This document shows, piece after piece, positions 14,462-24,353 of a stretch of 64,000 bases of DNA. The translations under genes and the position numbers were made by a program. The stretch spans positions 62,001 to 126,000 of the forward strand of contig NZ_JAOBPP010000013.1 in the NCBI RefSeq assembly GCF_025574465.1, in the 5' to 3' direction. The notes beneath the pieces were generated by a model, which saw only the letters and a list, made by a program, of their open reading frames with translations, did no database searches and was not told the origin of the DNA. Source of the DNA: Kordiimonas aestuarii (GTDB lineage Bacteria; Pseudomonadota; Alphaproteobacteria; Sphingomonadales; Kordiimonadaceae). Every line of letters starts with the position of its first letter. Position 1 is the stretch's first letter.

Positions 14462-17203
14462 ATGGTAAGAAAATTCTCTGATCTGGCCTCGCGCACCGCA
14501 CTTTGTGGCGTCCTCGGGCTCAGCTTTTTCAGTCAAAACATTCTCGCGCAGGATACGGGTGACAGCCCGGAGGACATGCAGCTCGAGGAAATTGTCGTCA
14601 CCGGCAAACGCGCGAGCCTTGAACGTTCGCTTGCGACCAAGCGCGACGCGAAGCAGGTGCTGGATTCCATCTCGGCCGAGGAACTGGGCAAGTTTCCCGA
14701 TGCCAACGTCGCTGACTCACTGCAGCATATCACCGGCATCACCATTTCGCGTGCCCATGGCGGCGAAGGGCAATATGTCACTGTGCGCGGCCTGCCGCCG
14801 CAATACAGCATCGTCACCCTCAATAATCGCGTGCTGGCAACGGATGACGATGGCCGCGATTTCGCCTTTGATGTGCTGCCGTCCGAAGTGATCTCGGGCG
14901 CAGACGTACTGAAATCCGCTTCCGCGAGCGCGCTTGAGGGCAGTATCGGCGGGTCCGTCAACCTGCGGTCCGCCCGCCCGCTGGACCGTCCGGGCTTCAA
15001 CGCCACTGTGCGCGGGGAGGCGGACTATAACACCCTGTCGGAAGACCTGGGGTACAAGTTCTCCGGCGTGGTGAGCCAGACCTTCTCCGACGATACGGTC
15101 GGCGTGCTGTTCGGGTTTACCTATTCCGACAAGACCACCCGTTCCGACGGCCTTGGCGAAATGCACTTCAACCAGGACTGGCCGTCCGCAGGTGATGTGG
15201 GTGCGGAAGCTGCGCTTGGTGACGCCGATGTGCTCACCTCGCCCTGCTGCTATTCTATTGGCACATGGATCGAACAGAAGAAGCGCTGGGCAGTTTCGGG
15301 CGCGCTGCAGTTCCGCCCGAACGACAGGTTCGAGATGACCTTTGACGGCTTGTTCACCCGGCTTGACTCACCTGCAGTGGGCTACACCGAAGCTTTCTAC
15401 GTAGAATACTATGACGAAAGCGATGCGGGCGAATATGGCAACTGGAGCGATCTTGTCATCGATAACGGCCTTGTCACCGGCATGACCGTACACGGTCTGG
15501 TGCCCGAGCAGGTAACGCGCAACGAACACCGTGTGGTTGATACCTATCAGGTGGGCTGGAACGGCAAATATGACGTGTCGGACAGTTTCCGTGTCACAGG
15601 TGACCTTTATTATTCGAATGCCAAACGCCTCTCGGGCGGCAAGGACAGTTGGGTTGTGGCGGGCGCGGCGGGCGACCATACCGGTTATTTCAGCCTGAAC
15701 CCGAACGGCCTGCCCAGCATCATCATGGAGCTTGGAGACGGGCGCACGCTTGCCGACCTCGGCAACGACGACTACGGTGTTCACTGGGCGGAGCTGGGCG
15801 GCACAGATGTGCATGACGAGGTTTACGGCTCTACCCTAGACCTTGAGTTCACTCCGAATATGGATGTGGTTTCCGCCATCAAGATTGGCGGCGCCTATAC
15901 AAAGCGGAACAAACGCCGCGATACGGTCGACAATCTCGAGAACGCCTGTAACTACTGTGACTACCCGTTCACTTTCGGTGACGTCGGCGTTGATGTGGTG
16001 CGCCCGATGCCGATCGATAATTTCATGTCCGGGGTGGACGGTGATTTCCCGCGCACTTTCGTCGTGTTCGATATCGATGCCTACTGGGAAGCGCTGCGCG
16101 CATCCGACGGGCAAACCATCAACGGTGTAACCTATCCCGAAAACTATTCAGACCTGATGACGCCGGTTCGCAATGCCGTGAAATCCTACGCGGTTGCTGA
16201 GGAAACATGGGCCGGGTACGCGCAGGTGGATTTCGAAGGTGACAACTGGTTTGCCAATATCGGAGGCCGCCTTGTACACACCAAGACCAGCGTCGATTAC
16301 GCGGTGAACGAGATCACCAGTATCGTGTTTCAGGACAGCGGTGGGGCCACCAGCCACTATGAGGTGACCTATAGTGAGGCGGTGCCCCAGTCCGACAGCG
16401 GCAGCTACACCAAGTTCCTGCCCAGCCTGAATGCGGGCTATTGGCTGCGGGATGATCTGATCCTGCGCTTCGCGGCCGCGAAAACCATGGCGCGGCCGTC
16501 CCTCAACCAGCTCGCACCCACCCGGGAAGACTATGCCTATGATGGCGACTTCTCGATGTATGTCGACGGCAATGTGGACCTGCAGCCGATCACCGCCAAA
16601 CAGATGGACGTGGCGCTTGAATGGTATCTCAAGGAAGGCTCGGCGCTGACGGCAGCGGTGTTCTGGAAGGATATCGACGGTTTTGTCACCTCGCAGGCGA
16701 CCTATGACGTGCCGATCGCGGGTCAGGATTTCTATGTCGAGCAGCCGGTCAACGGGCAGAGCGCCAAGGTGACGGGTTTCGAGGTCGGCCTGCAGTATTT
16801 CTTTGAGAACGGTTTCGGCGTGGTTGCGAACTATACCTATACCGACACCAAGGCGAAGATTGACGGCGTGGAAGAGGGGCTTGAAGGTGTCTCCAAGCAT
16901 GCCTACTCGCTCGCCGGCATCTATGCGAACGACAAGTTCGAAGCCATGGTATCGGCTGACTATAGCGGCAAGACCATTGTCTCCCTCTACAGTCCGATCG
17001 AGGGTGTGCCGTCAACCGGCGAGGCTGTAACCTGGGTCTCCGCGTCCTTCAACTATCACCTGACGGATGACATCGACGTCTATGTGAAGGGCAACAACCT
17101 GACAAACGCGCAGGAACGGGCCTACCTTGGCGACCCGCGCCTCGTCTCCGGGTTCGAGAGCTGGGGCCGCAGTTTCTTCCTTGGCGCGAGCTATAATTTC
17201 TGA
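14462..17203 (+). CDS. TonB-dependent outer-membrane receptor
   Basis: A receptor of about 913 residues that imports a ligand across the outer membrane using TonB energy. I prefer the ATG at 14462 (AGGTGGGG just upstream), because a signal peptide starts there (about 29 residues, ending NILAQ). A TonB-box-like EEIVVTGKR follows, then the plug domain (FPDANVADSLQHITGI, YVTVRGLPPQYSIVTLNNR, EGSIGGSVNLRSARPL). The barrel ends correctly in SFFLGASYNF with terminal Phe. It heads a locus for alpha-galactoside or GalNAc glycans, so uptake of oligosaccharides of that type is the likely job. A longer frame upstream to 14369 lacks signal-peptide logic. Confidence 0.93.
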   Translation: MVRKFSDLASRTALCGVLGLSFFSQNILAQDTGDSPEDMQLEEIVVTGKRASLERSLATKRDAKQVLDSISAEELGKFPDANVADSLQHITGITISRAHGGEGQYVTVRGLPPQYSIVTLNNRVLATDDDGRDFAFDVLPSEVISGADVLKSASASALEGSIGGSVNLRSARPLDRPGFNATVRGEADYNTLSEDLGYKFSGVVSQTFSDDTVGVLFGFTYSDKTTRSDGLGEMHFNQDWPSAGDVGAEAALGDADVLTSPCCYSIGTWIEQKKRWAVSGALQFRPNDRFEMTFDGLFTRLDSPAVGYTEAFYVEYYDESDAGEYGNWSDLVIDNGLVTGMTVHGLVPEQVTRNEHRVVDTYQVGWNGKYDVSDSFRVTGDLYYSNAKRLSGGKDSWVVAGAAGDHTGYFSLNPNGLPSIIMELGDGRTLADLGNDDYGVHWAELGGTDVHDEVYGSTLDLEFTPNMDVVSAIKIGGAYTKRNKRRDTVDNLENACNYCDYPFTFGDVGVDVVRPMPIDNFMSGVDGDFPRTFVVFDIDAYWEALRASDGQTINGVTYPENYSDLMTPVRNAVKSYAVAEETWAGYAQVDFEGDNWFANIGGRLVHTKTSVDYAVNEITSIVFQDSGGATSHYEVTYSEAVPQSDSGSYTKFLPSLNAGYWLRDDLILRFAAAKTMARPSLNQLAPTREDYAYDGDFSMYVDGNVDLQPITAKQMDVALEWYLKEGSALTAAVFWKDIDGFVTSQATYDVPIAGQDFYVEQPVNGQSAKVTGFEVGLQYFFENGFGVVANYTYTDTKAKIDGVEEGLEGVSKHAYSLAGIYANDKFEAMVSADYSGKTIVSLYSPIEGVPSTGEAVTWVSASFNYHLTDDIDVYVKGNNLTNAQERAYLGDPRLVSGFESWGRSFFLGASYNF

Positions 17204-17256
17204 GGATCGCATGAGGCGGGGTCTCCCACTCTCCCCGTCGTTTCCTCAACCACAGG

Positions 17257-17276
17257 GCCGGCACTTCGGTGCCGGT
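17257..17276 (+). other. Intercistronic hairpin with UUCG tetraloop
   Basis: GCCGGCAC-TTCG-GTGCCGGT gives an 8-bp stem closed by the very stable C(UUCG)G tetraloop. There is no T tract, so it is more likely a 3'-end stabiliser or processing barrier that sets receptor mRNA apart from the downstream enzyme genes than a terminator. Confidence 0.5.
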
Positions 17277-17305
17277 CCACGTGATGAAAGACCTGTTGGA
17301 GCAGC

Positions 17306-18604
17306 ATGATGACCTTACTGAAAACCGTTCGCCTCACCGGCATGGCAGCCTTGGCGGCGCTTGCACTCGGAAGTGGAGTGCACGCGACAGAACCCGCCTC
17401 GCCTGAGAAGATAACGAACTTCGAAGCGCTGAACATGAGCAATGGACTGGCGAAAACGCCGCCGATGGGCTGGAGCAGCTGGAACGGTTTTGGTGTCGCC
17501 ATCAATGAGAAACTCGTTATCGAGACCATCGACGCCATGGTCGAAAACGGCATGCGCGACGCGGGGTATGTCTATGTAAATCTTGATGACGGCTGGCAGC
17601 GTTATGAGGGCAGCCGCGAGGATCACCCGCTGGAATATGACCCCGAGAAATTCCCGCGGGGCATCAAATATCTGGCGGATTATGCGCACGAGCGCGGCAT
17701 GAAGCTTGGCATCTATTCCGGCCCTGGGAAGGACACCTGCGCGGGCTATACCGGCAGCGCGGGCCATGAGGCCGAAGACGCAGCCATGTTCGCGAGCTGG
17801 GGCATCGATCACCTGAAATATGACGCCTGCTGCTCCCACGTGAATGAAAGCGCGGAAGTCGTGCGGCGGGATTTCCTCACAATGTCCAAGGCGCTGATCG
17901 CGGAGAAGCAGGATGTGGTCTACCATACCTGTCACTGCGGCTGGACCAATGTCTGGGAATGGGCGGGCGACATCGGCGCCAACCACTGGCGCATTGGGCA
18001 GGATATCTCGGACGATTTCGATTATCCCGAAAACCGGGAGCAATATTATTTTGACGTGCTCGACATGATCGACCGCGGCGTGGAGCTTGGCCGTTATGCC
18101 AAGCCCGGCCAGTGGAACGATTTTGACATGTTGATCGTCGGCCTTGACGGCAAGAGCAAGACGCTTGTGGGCGCAGGTGCCTCGAACATTGAATACCGCA
18201 CCCACTTTTCCATGTGGGCGATGCTGGCCTCGCCGCTTCTTGTCGGCTCGGACATTCGCGACCTTGACCGCTACACGCTGGAGACGCTGACCAACAAGGA
18301 AGTGATCGCCATCAGCCAGGACGCGCTTGGCCTGCAGGCGGAGAAAGTGCGCGACGACGGCGACCATGAGATTTACGCCAAGGAACTGTCGGACGGCAGC
18401 TGGGCAGTCGCGCTTCTCAACCGCAACGGCACGACGGTAGACATGACGGTGAGCTGGAAACGCGACCTTGGCCTGCAGTGGGAGAGAGCGACCGTGCGTG
18501 ACCTCTGGGACCATGAGGACAAGGGCACCTACGACATCCCCTATACGGTCGAGGTCATAGGGCATGAGGCCAAAATCCTGCGTCTCAGCAAACCGGCGAA
18601 CTAG
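17306..18604 (+). CDS. Glycoside hydrolase family 27, alpha-galactosidase / alpha-N-acetylgalactosaminidase
   Basis: A 432-residue exported retaining glycosidase of clan GH-D. A signal peptide (MAALAALALGSGVHA) is followed by the family hallmark TPPMGWSSWNGFG, NLDDGWQ and KLGIYSGPGKDTCAGYTGS. The nucleophile Asp lies in HLKYDACC. The acid/base Asp fits the Arg-x-x-x-Asp motif RIGQD. A beta-sandwich C-terminal domain completes it. GH27 contains both alpha-galactosidases and alpha-N-acetylgalactosaminidases. The next genes process GalNAc-type sugars, so either specificity is possible; the residues that separate them cannot be judged here. It starts an operon that runs to the kinase. Confidence 0.92.
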   Translation: MMTLLKTVRLTGMAALAALALGSGVHATEPASPEKITNFEALNMSNGLAKTPPMGWSSWNGFGVAINEKLVIETIDAMVENGMRDAGYVYVNLDDGWQRYEGSREDHPLEYDPEKFPRGIKYLADYAHERGMKLGIYSGPGKDTCAGYTGSAGHEAEDAAMFASWGIDHLKYDACCSHVNESAEVVRRDFLTMSKALIAEKQDVVYHTCHCGWTNVWEWAGDIGANHWRIGQDISDDFDYPENREQYYFDVLDMIDRGVELGRYAKPGQWNDFDMLIVGLDGKSKTLVGAGASNIEYRTHFSMWAMLASPLLVGSDIRDLDRYTLETLTNKEVIAISQDALGLQAEKVRDDGDHEIYAKELSDGSWAVALLNRNGTTVDMTVSWKRDLGLQWERATVRDLWDHEDKGTYDIPYTVEVIGHEAKILRLSKPAN

Positions 18605-18619
18605 GGCGGGAAGAGAAAC

Positions 18620-19528
18620 ATGACCTCCAAACCCTGGCTTGTCTACGCCCTTGTCACCGTGATCTTCTGGGGCCTGTGGGGCGCTTTCACCGGTATCTCG
18701 TCCGAGCATGGCTTCCCTGAAACCCTGGTTTACTGCGTCTGGGCGGTGACGATGGTGCCGCCCGCGCTGTGGGCGCTTGCACGCATCAAATGGCAATTGC
18801 AATATGACGCAAAGTCGATTTTCTACGGTTGCATCATCGGCTTTCTCGGCGCCGGCGGGCAGATGGTGCTGTTCCACGCGGTGCAGACCGGTCCGGCCTA
18901 TCTCATCTTCCCGGTGATTTCGCTCTCGCCTGTAGTCACAATTGTATTGTCCTTCTTCTTTCTCAAGGAACGCACGACGGCGCTGGGCTTTGTCGGCATC
19001 CTGCTCGCACTCATTGCGCTGCCGCTTTTCGACTATAGCGGCACGGAAGGCGTGGCGGACTATGGCACAAGCTGGTACTTGCTCGCGCTCATCGTGCTGG
19101 GGGCATGGGGTGTTCAGGCCTTTTTCATGAAGCTTTCGAACGAGAGCATGCATGCCGAAAGTATCTTTTTCTACATGATGGCGACGGGCCTTGCGCTTAT
19201 CCCCGTCGCGCTTGCGATGACCGATTTCAGCCAGCCGATCAACTGGGGTTTCGGCCTTGGCGGGCCTTATTTTGCCGCGCTCATCCAGATCCTGAATTCC
19301 ATTGGCGCGCTCTGCCTCGTTTATGCCTTCCGGTTCGGCAAGGCCATGGTGGTTTCTCCCATGACCAATGCCGGTGCCCCGCTCACGACCGCGATCATCT
19401 CGCTCGCGCTTCTTGGTGTGGTGCCGGGCGGCTACCGCCTGGCGGGTATTGTGCTCGCGCTTGTGGCCGCAGGCCTTCTGGCGGCGGAGCCCGAGGAAGC
19501 CCATCCGTTGCAAGGCGAAAACGAATGA
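18620..19528 (+). CDS. EamA/DMT-family permease, probable sugar importer
   Basis: A 302-residue integral membrane protein with about ten helices arranged as two repeated halves of the drug/metabolite transporter fold. The first half has [18 protein letters not shown] and ends [13 protein letters not shown]; the second repeats the pattern and ends [21 protein letters not shown] precedes the ATG, and the gene lies 15 bases after the GH27 gene. Family members move varied small metabolites. Here it is the only inner-membrane transporter in the locus, so uptake of the released monosaccharide (GalNAc or galactose) is inferred. It is not a PTS component, which agrees with the separate kinase gene. 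Confidence 0.85.
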   Translation: MTSKPWLVYALVTVIFWGLWGAFTGISSEHGFPETLVYCVWAVTMVPPALWALARIKWQLQYDAKSIFYGCIIGFLGAGGQMVLFHAVQTGPAYLIFPVISLSPVVTIVLSFFFLKERTTALGFVGILLALIALPLFDYSGTEGVADYGTSWYLLALIVLGAWGVQAFFMKLSNESMHAESIFFYMMATGLALIPVALAMTDFSQPINWGFGLGGPYFAALIQILNSIGALCLVYAFRFGKAMVVSPMTNAGAPLTTAIISLALLGVVPGGYRLAGIVLALVAAGLLAAEPEEAHPLQGENE

Positions 19529-20874
19529 CGCACGCGGGACCAAATCGCAGGCAGTTCCTCGCTGGTGCCGGTGCTGTGGGCACGACCCTTGTGGCGGCGC
19601 GCGGGGTAACGGCTGCGCAAAGGACGAACGCCGGGCCGCTCCGGGCCAATGCGCTCGACGAAGTGCGCTTTGGCCTGATCGGGGTCGGTGAGCGCGGGTT
19701 TGATCACGTGCGAAGCCTCATCATGCTTGACGGCGTACGCATCGTCGCGCTCGCGGACCTGTATGACGACGTGCTTGAAAAATCGGCGTCGGAGGTGGAA
19801 AGCACGCGTGGCTACCGCCCCGATCTCATCAACGGGGACGAGCACGCCTACCGCCGCCTGCTCGACCGTGACGATATCGACGCCGTGATCATCTCAACCC
19901 CGTGGTCATGGCATGTGCCGATGGCGGTGGAGACGATGAAAAGCGGCAAACACGCCTTTGTCGAAGTGCCCGCCGCGCAAACCGTTGAAGGTTGCTGGGC
20001 GCTTGTAGATACAAGCGAAGCCACCGGCAAACACTGCATGATGCTGGAAAACTGCTGCTACGGCAGGTCCGAGCTGATGGTGCTGAATATGGTGCGCCGC
20101 GGCCTTTTGGGGGAGCTGACCCACGGCGAAGGCGCCTATATCCATGAACTGCGCTTCCAGATGAAGGATATGGACCGCCACACCGGGTCATGGCGTACGC
20201 CGTGGCACACAAGGCGTGACGGCAACCTGTACCCGACCCACGGTCTGGGCTCCGTCGCGCAATATATGAACATCAACCGGGGTGACCGGTTTGACTATCT
20301 GACATCCGTCAGTTCCCCGGCCCTTGGCCGCGCGGCCTATGCGGCGGAGATTTTTCCCGCCGGCCACCCACGGCGGCAGGCGCACTTTATCGCGGGAGAC
20401 ATGAACACCACCCTGATCAAGACGGTGATGGGCCGCAGCATCATGGTGCAGCACGACACCACAACCACGCGGCCCTACAGCCGGTTGAACCTCATCCAGG
20501 GCACAAAGGGCGCCTTCGCGAGCTTCCCCGACCGTATCGCGCTTGCTGGCGCGGAGGATGAGCATGCCGATTGGGACACCGACATGGCGCCTTGGCAGGC
20601 ACGCTTTGATCACCCGCTCTGGACGGGAACGGCGGACCTCGCCGCACAACACGGGGGGCACGGCGGTATGGACCTCGTGATGATGTGGCGCATTGTCGCC
20701 TGCCTGCGCGCAGGTGAGGCACTTGACCAGAGCGTCTATGACGCTGCCGCATGGTCGGCCATCGGCCCCTTGTCGGCGGAGAGTGTGGCCAACCGCAGCA
20801 ACAGTGTCGACATCCCGGATTTTACCCGCGGTGGCTGGGAAACAGCAAAGCCGCTTGACGTTGTAGGAGTATGA
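19525..20874 (+). CDS. GH109-type alpha-N-acetylgalactosaminidase (Gfo/Idh/MocA fold)
   Basis: A protein of about 449 residues whose start overlaps the permease stop (ATGA). It has a twin-arginine signal ([13 protein letters not shown]), so it would fold with its cofactor in the cytoplasm before export. The N-terminal Rossmann domain carries [13 protein letters not shown] for NAD binding. The blocks [40 protein letters not shown] and [14 protein letters not shown] are typical of GH109, enzymes that release terminal alpha-GalNAc by an NAD-dependent redox-elimination mechanism. A general oxidoreductase is the alternative, but the Tat signal, the LYPTHGLG block and the GalNAc gene context favour GH109. 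A much longer open frame upstream is only read-through of the permease region. Confidence 0.88.
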   Translation: MTHAGPNRRQFLAGAGAVGTTLVAARGVTAAQRTNAGPLRANALDEVRFGLIGVGERGFDHVRSLIMLDGVRIVALADLYDDVLEKSASEVESTRGYRPDLINGDEHAYRRLLDRDDIDAVIISTPWSWHVPMAVETMKSGKHAFVEVPAAQTVEGCWALVDTSEATGKHCMMLENCCYGRSELMVLNMVRRGLLGELTHGEGAYIHELRFQMKDMDRHTGSWRTPWHTRRDGNLYPTHGLGSVAQYMNINRGDRFDYLTSVSSPALGRAAYAAEIFPAGHPRRQAHFIAGDMNTTLIKTVMGRSIMVQHDTTTTRPYSRLNLIQGTKGAFASFPDRIALAGAEDEHADWDTDMAPWQARFDHPLWTGTADLAAQHGGHGGMDLVMMWRIVACLRAGEALDQSVYDAAAWSAIGPLSAESVANRSNSVDIPDFTRGGWETAKPLDVVGV

Positions 20875-22169
20875 GTATGCAGGTGATGCAGGATATCGTA
20901 TCCGCGCACAAAGGCGGCAGCCCGGTCGGCATCTATTCCGTCTGTTCGGCGCACCCGCTGGTGATCGAGGCGTCCCTGAGGCACGGCGAGGCCACGGACA
21001 GCATCGTGCTGATTGAAGCCACATCCAATCAGGTCAATCAGGACGGCGGTTATACCGGCATGCGCCCGGCCGATTTTGTCGCGCGGGTATATGCCATTGC
21101 CGACAAGGTCGGGTTTGACCACAAGGACATTCTTTTTGGCGGGGACCACCTGGGCCCCAACTGCTGGCAGCATCTGGATGCGGATGAGGCCATGGACAGG
21201 TCCGACGTGCTGATCGATGCCTATGTGCGTGCAGGCTTCAGGAAAATCCACCTGGATTGTTCCATGTCCTGCGCGGGCGACCCGGTGCCGCTGACAGACG
21301 AGATTGTCGCGTCCCGTGCCGTGCGCCTGTGCAAGGTTGCGGAAGCCGCGTGGAAGGGCGTGGGCGGCGAACCGCCGGTCTATATCATCGGCACCGAAGT
21401 GCCGGTGCCGGGCGGCGCGACCGAAGACCTGGACAGCCTTGCCGTCACCTCGCCCGAAGCGGCGGAAGCCACCATCTATGCCCACAAGCGCGCGTTCGAG
21501 GGCGCAGGGCTTGCCTATGTCTGGCCGCGCGTGGTGGGGCTTGTGGTCCAGCCGGGGGTGGAGTTCGACCATCACAAGGTGGTGGATTATGTGCCCGGTG
21601 AGGCCAAAGCACTCAGCCGATTTATCGAACAGTTCCCCACGATGGTGTTCGAGGCGCATTCAACCGATTACCAGAACCCCTCCGCGTTGGCGGCACTGGT
21701 ACGCGATCATTTTGCCATACTCAAGGTTGGTCCGGCGCTCACCTACGCGCTCCGGCAGGCGCTTCTGGCGCTTGATATGATCGAGCAGGCACTGGTGGCG
21801 CCCGGGGATGCGGCGAACGTGCGCCAGACTGTCCTTGATGCCATGAAAGGAAACCCCGCCCACTGGCAGAAATATTACGCTGCCGAGGGGCCGCAACAGC
21901 GCCTCGATCTTGAATATTCCTACAGCGACCGCATCCGCTACTACTGGGCCCAGCCCAAGGTGGAGGAAGCTGTGGCCAAACTGGTGGCGAGCCTGAATGC
22001 CTCACCACCCCCCCTGACGATGATCAGCCAGTATATGCCCGAAGAATACCGCGCGGTGCGGGAAGGGCGGATCGGCAATACAGCCGAAGAGTTGATCATC
22101 CACCGGATTGAAACCGTACTTTCAATGTATTCCGCCGCCAGTCAGGCCGAAGCGATGGACCCCGCATGA
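20871..22169 (+). CDS. kbaZ: Tagatose-1,6-bisphosphate aldolase subunit, KbaZ/GatZ type
   Basis: A 432-residue member of the KbaZ/GatZ family, known in enterobacteria as the non-catalytic chaperone-like subunit of class II tagatose-1,6-bisphosphate aldolase. Conserved blocks include [42 protein letters not shown] and [16 protein letters not shown] precedes overlapping starts at 20871 and 20877. The 4-base overlap with the GH109 stop shows tight operon coupling. No catalytic KbaY/GatY partner is in the window. In many non-enteric bacteria the Z protein occurs alone and may act as an enzyme or isomerase-like factor in galactosamine use. Its exact job here is therefore open. Confidence 0.9.
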   Translation: MSMQVMQDIVSAHKGGSPVGIYSVCSAHPLVIEASLRHGEATDSIVLIEATSNQVNQDGGYTGMRPADFVARVYAIADKVGFDHKDILFGGDHLGPNCWQHLDADEAMDRSDVLIDAYVRAGFRKIHLDCSMSCAGDPVPLTDEIVASRAVRLCKVAEAAWKGVGGEPPVYIIGTEVPVPGGATEDLDSLAVTSPEAAEATIYAHKRAFEGAGLAYVWPRVVGLVVQPGVEFDHHKVVDYVPGEAKALSRFIEQFPTMVFEAHSTDYQNPSALAALVRDHFAILKVGPALTYALRQALLALDMIEQALVAPGDAANVRQTVLDAMKGNPAHWQKYYAAEGPQQRLDLEYSYSDRIRYYWAQPKVEEAVAKLVASLNASPPPLTMISQYMPEEYRAVREGRIGNTAEELIIHRIETVLSMYSAASQAEAMDPA

Positions 22170-23359
22170 TGTATTTGAATATTCCCGAAGATGTCCTTGA
22201 AAGCCAGAACGCCGTCTGGACCGCCCGCGAGATTTCACAGCAGCCCGAGACCTGGCAGGAAACCGCACACTTGCTCGCGAAAGTCCGGCCCGCTCTTGAC
22301 GGTTTTCTCAAACCCCTTCTTGACGATCCCCGGCTGAGGATCATCCTCACAGGCGCCGGAACATCCGCTTTCATCGGGGAATGCCTTGAGCCTGTGCTGG
22401 CGTCGCGGCTGGGGCGCCGTGTGGATGCGATCGCTACGACTGACCTCGTTTCCGGGCCGGGAGACTATTTCCAGGCCGATATACCGACGCTTCTGGTGTC
22501 CTTCGGCCGGTCGGGCAGCAGCCCCGAAAGCATGGCTGCTGTTTCCCTTGCCGACGAATGCGTCGAGAGAACCTACCATCTGGTGGTGACATGCAATACG
22601 TCGGGCGAGCTCTATACCTTGTGCCAGAAGCGGGCCAACTGCTTTGCCATCGCATTGCCTGAGCGCACCCATGACCGCAGCTTTGCCATGACCTCCAGTT
22701 TTTCTTGCATGATGCTGGCGGCACTCGGCACCTTCCTGCCACAGTTTACGACAGAGGCGAACATTGCAGCGCTGGCTACTGCCGGCAGCGCCGTGCTCGA
22801 GCATTTCGGCGGCGAGCTGCAGAAGATTGCCGACATCAACTTTGAACGTGTGGTCTATCTGGGCAGCAAGGGCTTGAAGGGTCTTGCACGGGAAGCATCG
22901 CTCAAGCTGCTCGAACTCACGGACGGCAAAACGGTCACCACCTTCGATAGCCCGCTTGGCTTCCGGCACGGCCCCAAAACCATCATCAACCGGGAGACAC
23001 TGGTGATAATGTTTGTCTCGAACGATCCCTATACCCGGCAGTATGATCTCGATCTTCTTGACGAATTGCGGGCGGATGGTGAAGTTGGCCGGGTGATCGC
23101 GATCGTGGCGCAGGCATGCCCTCGTGTAATGGCAGGCGATTATATGCTGGTGGAAGGGTTGCCGGACGCAAATGATACGTTGCTTTTATTCCCCTACATT
23201 CTGTTTGCACAGGTTTACGCCTTTTATCATGCGCTTTGCCTGGGAAATGCACCCGACAGCCCCAGCGCCTCGGGTACCGTGAACCGGGTGGTCAAGGGCG
23301 TGACAATCCACGACCATAGCGGTAAGGCCAAGGGACGGGCAGTCTCGGAAGTCGGATAA
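22166..23359 (+). CDS. agaS: AgaS-type SIS-domain galactosamine-6-phosphate deaminase/isomerase
   Basis: A 397-residue sugar-isomerase protein with two SIS domains. The phosphosugar loops are RIILTGAGTSAFIGE and LVSFGRSGSSPESMAA in the first domain and VYLGSKGLKGLAREASLK in the second, with the conserved SPLGFRHGPKTI after it. This pattern is that of AgaS, which converts galactosamine-6-phosphate to tagatose-6-phosphate plus ammonia in GalNAc/galactosamine breakdown. The ATG overlaps the kbaZ stop by 4 bases. GlmS-like aminotransferases are excluded because there is no glutaminase domain. Confidence 0.9.
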   Translation: MMYLNIPEDVLESQNAVWTAREISQQPETWQETAHLLAKVRPALDGFLKPLLDDPRLRIILTGAGTSAFIGECLEPVLASRLGRRVDAIATTDLVSGPGDYFQADIPTLLVSFGRSGSSPESMAAVSLADECVERTYHLVVTCNTSGELYTLCQKRANCFAIALPERTHDRSFAMTSSFSCMMLAALGTFLPQFTTEANIAALATAGSAVLEHFGGELQKIADINFERVVYLGSKGLKGLAREASLKLLELTDGKTVTTFDSPLGFRHGPKTIINRETLVIMFVSNDPYTRQYDLDLLDELRADGEVGRVIAIVAQACPRVMAGDYMLVEGLPDANDTLLLFPYILFAQVYAFYHALCLGNAPDSPSASGTVNRVVKGVTIHDHSGKAKGRAVSEVG

Positions 23360-23365
23360 GGGAAC

Positions 23366-24352
23366 ATGCGCGTGTTTATCGGAGTTGATGGCGGCGGAAC
23401 CAAAACGGCCTTTGCGCTTGTGAGCGCGGAGGGGCATCTGCTTGCCCGGCATGTCGGCCCGACATGTTCCTATCTGAGCGCCGGCTATGACGGGGCGAAG
23501 GCGGTGCTGGAACAGGGTGTGAAGGCCCTGTTGGCTCGTTCTCACATCCCGCTGGCAGACGTTGAGTTCGCCTTTTTCGGCTTGCCGGCTTATGGCGAGG
23601 ACAGCGAGACATCGCCGCTTCTGGACGCGCTGCCAATCGACCTCTTTCCTCTCGGCAACTACCGCTGCGACAATGACATGATCAATGCCTGGGCAGGATC
23701 ACTTTCCTGCCGGGACGGTATCAATATCATTGCAGGCACCGGCTCCATAGCCTATGGCGAAAATGCCGGGAAATCGGTGCGGTGTGGCGGCTGGGGCGAA
23801 CTGTTTGGTGACGAAGGCTCTGCCTACTGGATCGGCCGGGCTGGTCTTGCGCGTTTCTCGAAGATGAGTGACGGACGCTGTCCGCGCACGCCGCTTTACG
23901 ATATCTTTCGCCGCCATTTTGCTGTGCGGGATGATCTTGATATCTCCGGCATCGTCCTTGGCGACTGGCGTGGGGAGCGGAACCGGATTGCGGCCCTTAG
24001 CCAGCTTGTCGCAACGGCGGCCCGGGCGGAAGACGGTTACGCACTCGGTATCTTTGCTGACGCGGCGACCGAACTGGCCTCAATTGTTGACAGCACAAGG
24101 CGGTCGCTGGAATTTACGGAAGAAGAGACCGTTCCGGTGTCGTATTCGGGTGGTGTGTTTGAGGCCGGCGATCTCATCAAGCAGCCATTCCGCAGGGCAT
24201 TGAGGGCACGGTATGCGCATTATGAGCTGGTGGAGCCGCGCTTTGCACCTGCTGTCGGCGCGGCCATCTACGCGGCGAAGCTTGCCGGGGCTCCGCTTTC
24301 TGCGGAAGCGTTAGGCGCTCTTTCCGCAGATACACTCGCCATCGCCAGCTAG
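23366..24352 (+). CDS. BadF/BadG-type N-acetylhexosamine kinase (AgaK-like)
   Basis: A 328-residue ASKHA-fold sugar kinase. The first phosphate loop is VFIGVDGGGTKTAFAL, the second NIIAGTGSIAYGENAG, followed by CGGWGELFGDEGSAYWIGR and the adenosine motif VSYSGGVFEAGD. This is the BadF/BadG/BcrA/BcrD-type family, which includes N-acetylglucosamine kinases and the GalNAc kinase AgaK of Shewanella-type pathways. Given the neighbours, ATP-dependent phosphorylation of imported GalNAc at O6 is the expected reaction. AAGGGA lies just before the ATG, 6 bases after agaS. It is the last plus-strand gene and its stop nearly abuts the convergent regulator stop. Confidence 0.85.
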   Translation: MRVFIGVDGGGTKTAFALVSAEGHLLARHVGPTCSYLSAGYDGAKAVLEQGVKALLARSHIPLADVEFAFFGLPAYGEDSETSPLLDALPIDLFPLGNYRCDNDMINAWAGSLSCRDGINIIAGTGSIAYGENAGKSVRCGGWGELFGDEGSAYWIGRAGLARFSKMSDGRCPRTPLYDIFRRHFAVRDDLDISGIVLGDWRGERNRIAALSQLVATAARAEDGYALGIFADAATELASIVDSTRRSLEFTEEETVPVSYSGGVFEAGDLIKQPFRRALRARYAHYELVEPRFAPAVGAAIYAAKLAGAPLSAEALGALSADTLAIAS

Positions 24353-24353
24353 C

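Noticed and set aside
17315..19543. 742-codon open frame on the minus strand opposite the GH27 and permease genes
   Set aside because: It is a by-product of codon bias in two well-supported plus-strand genes. Its translation is low-complexity His/Arg-rich with no domain.
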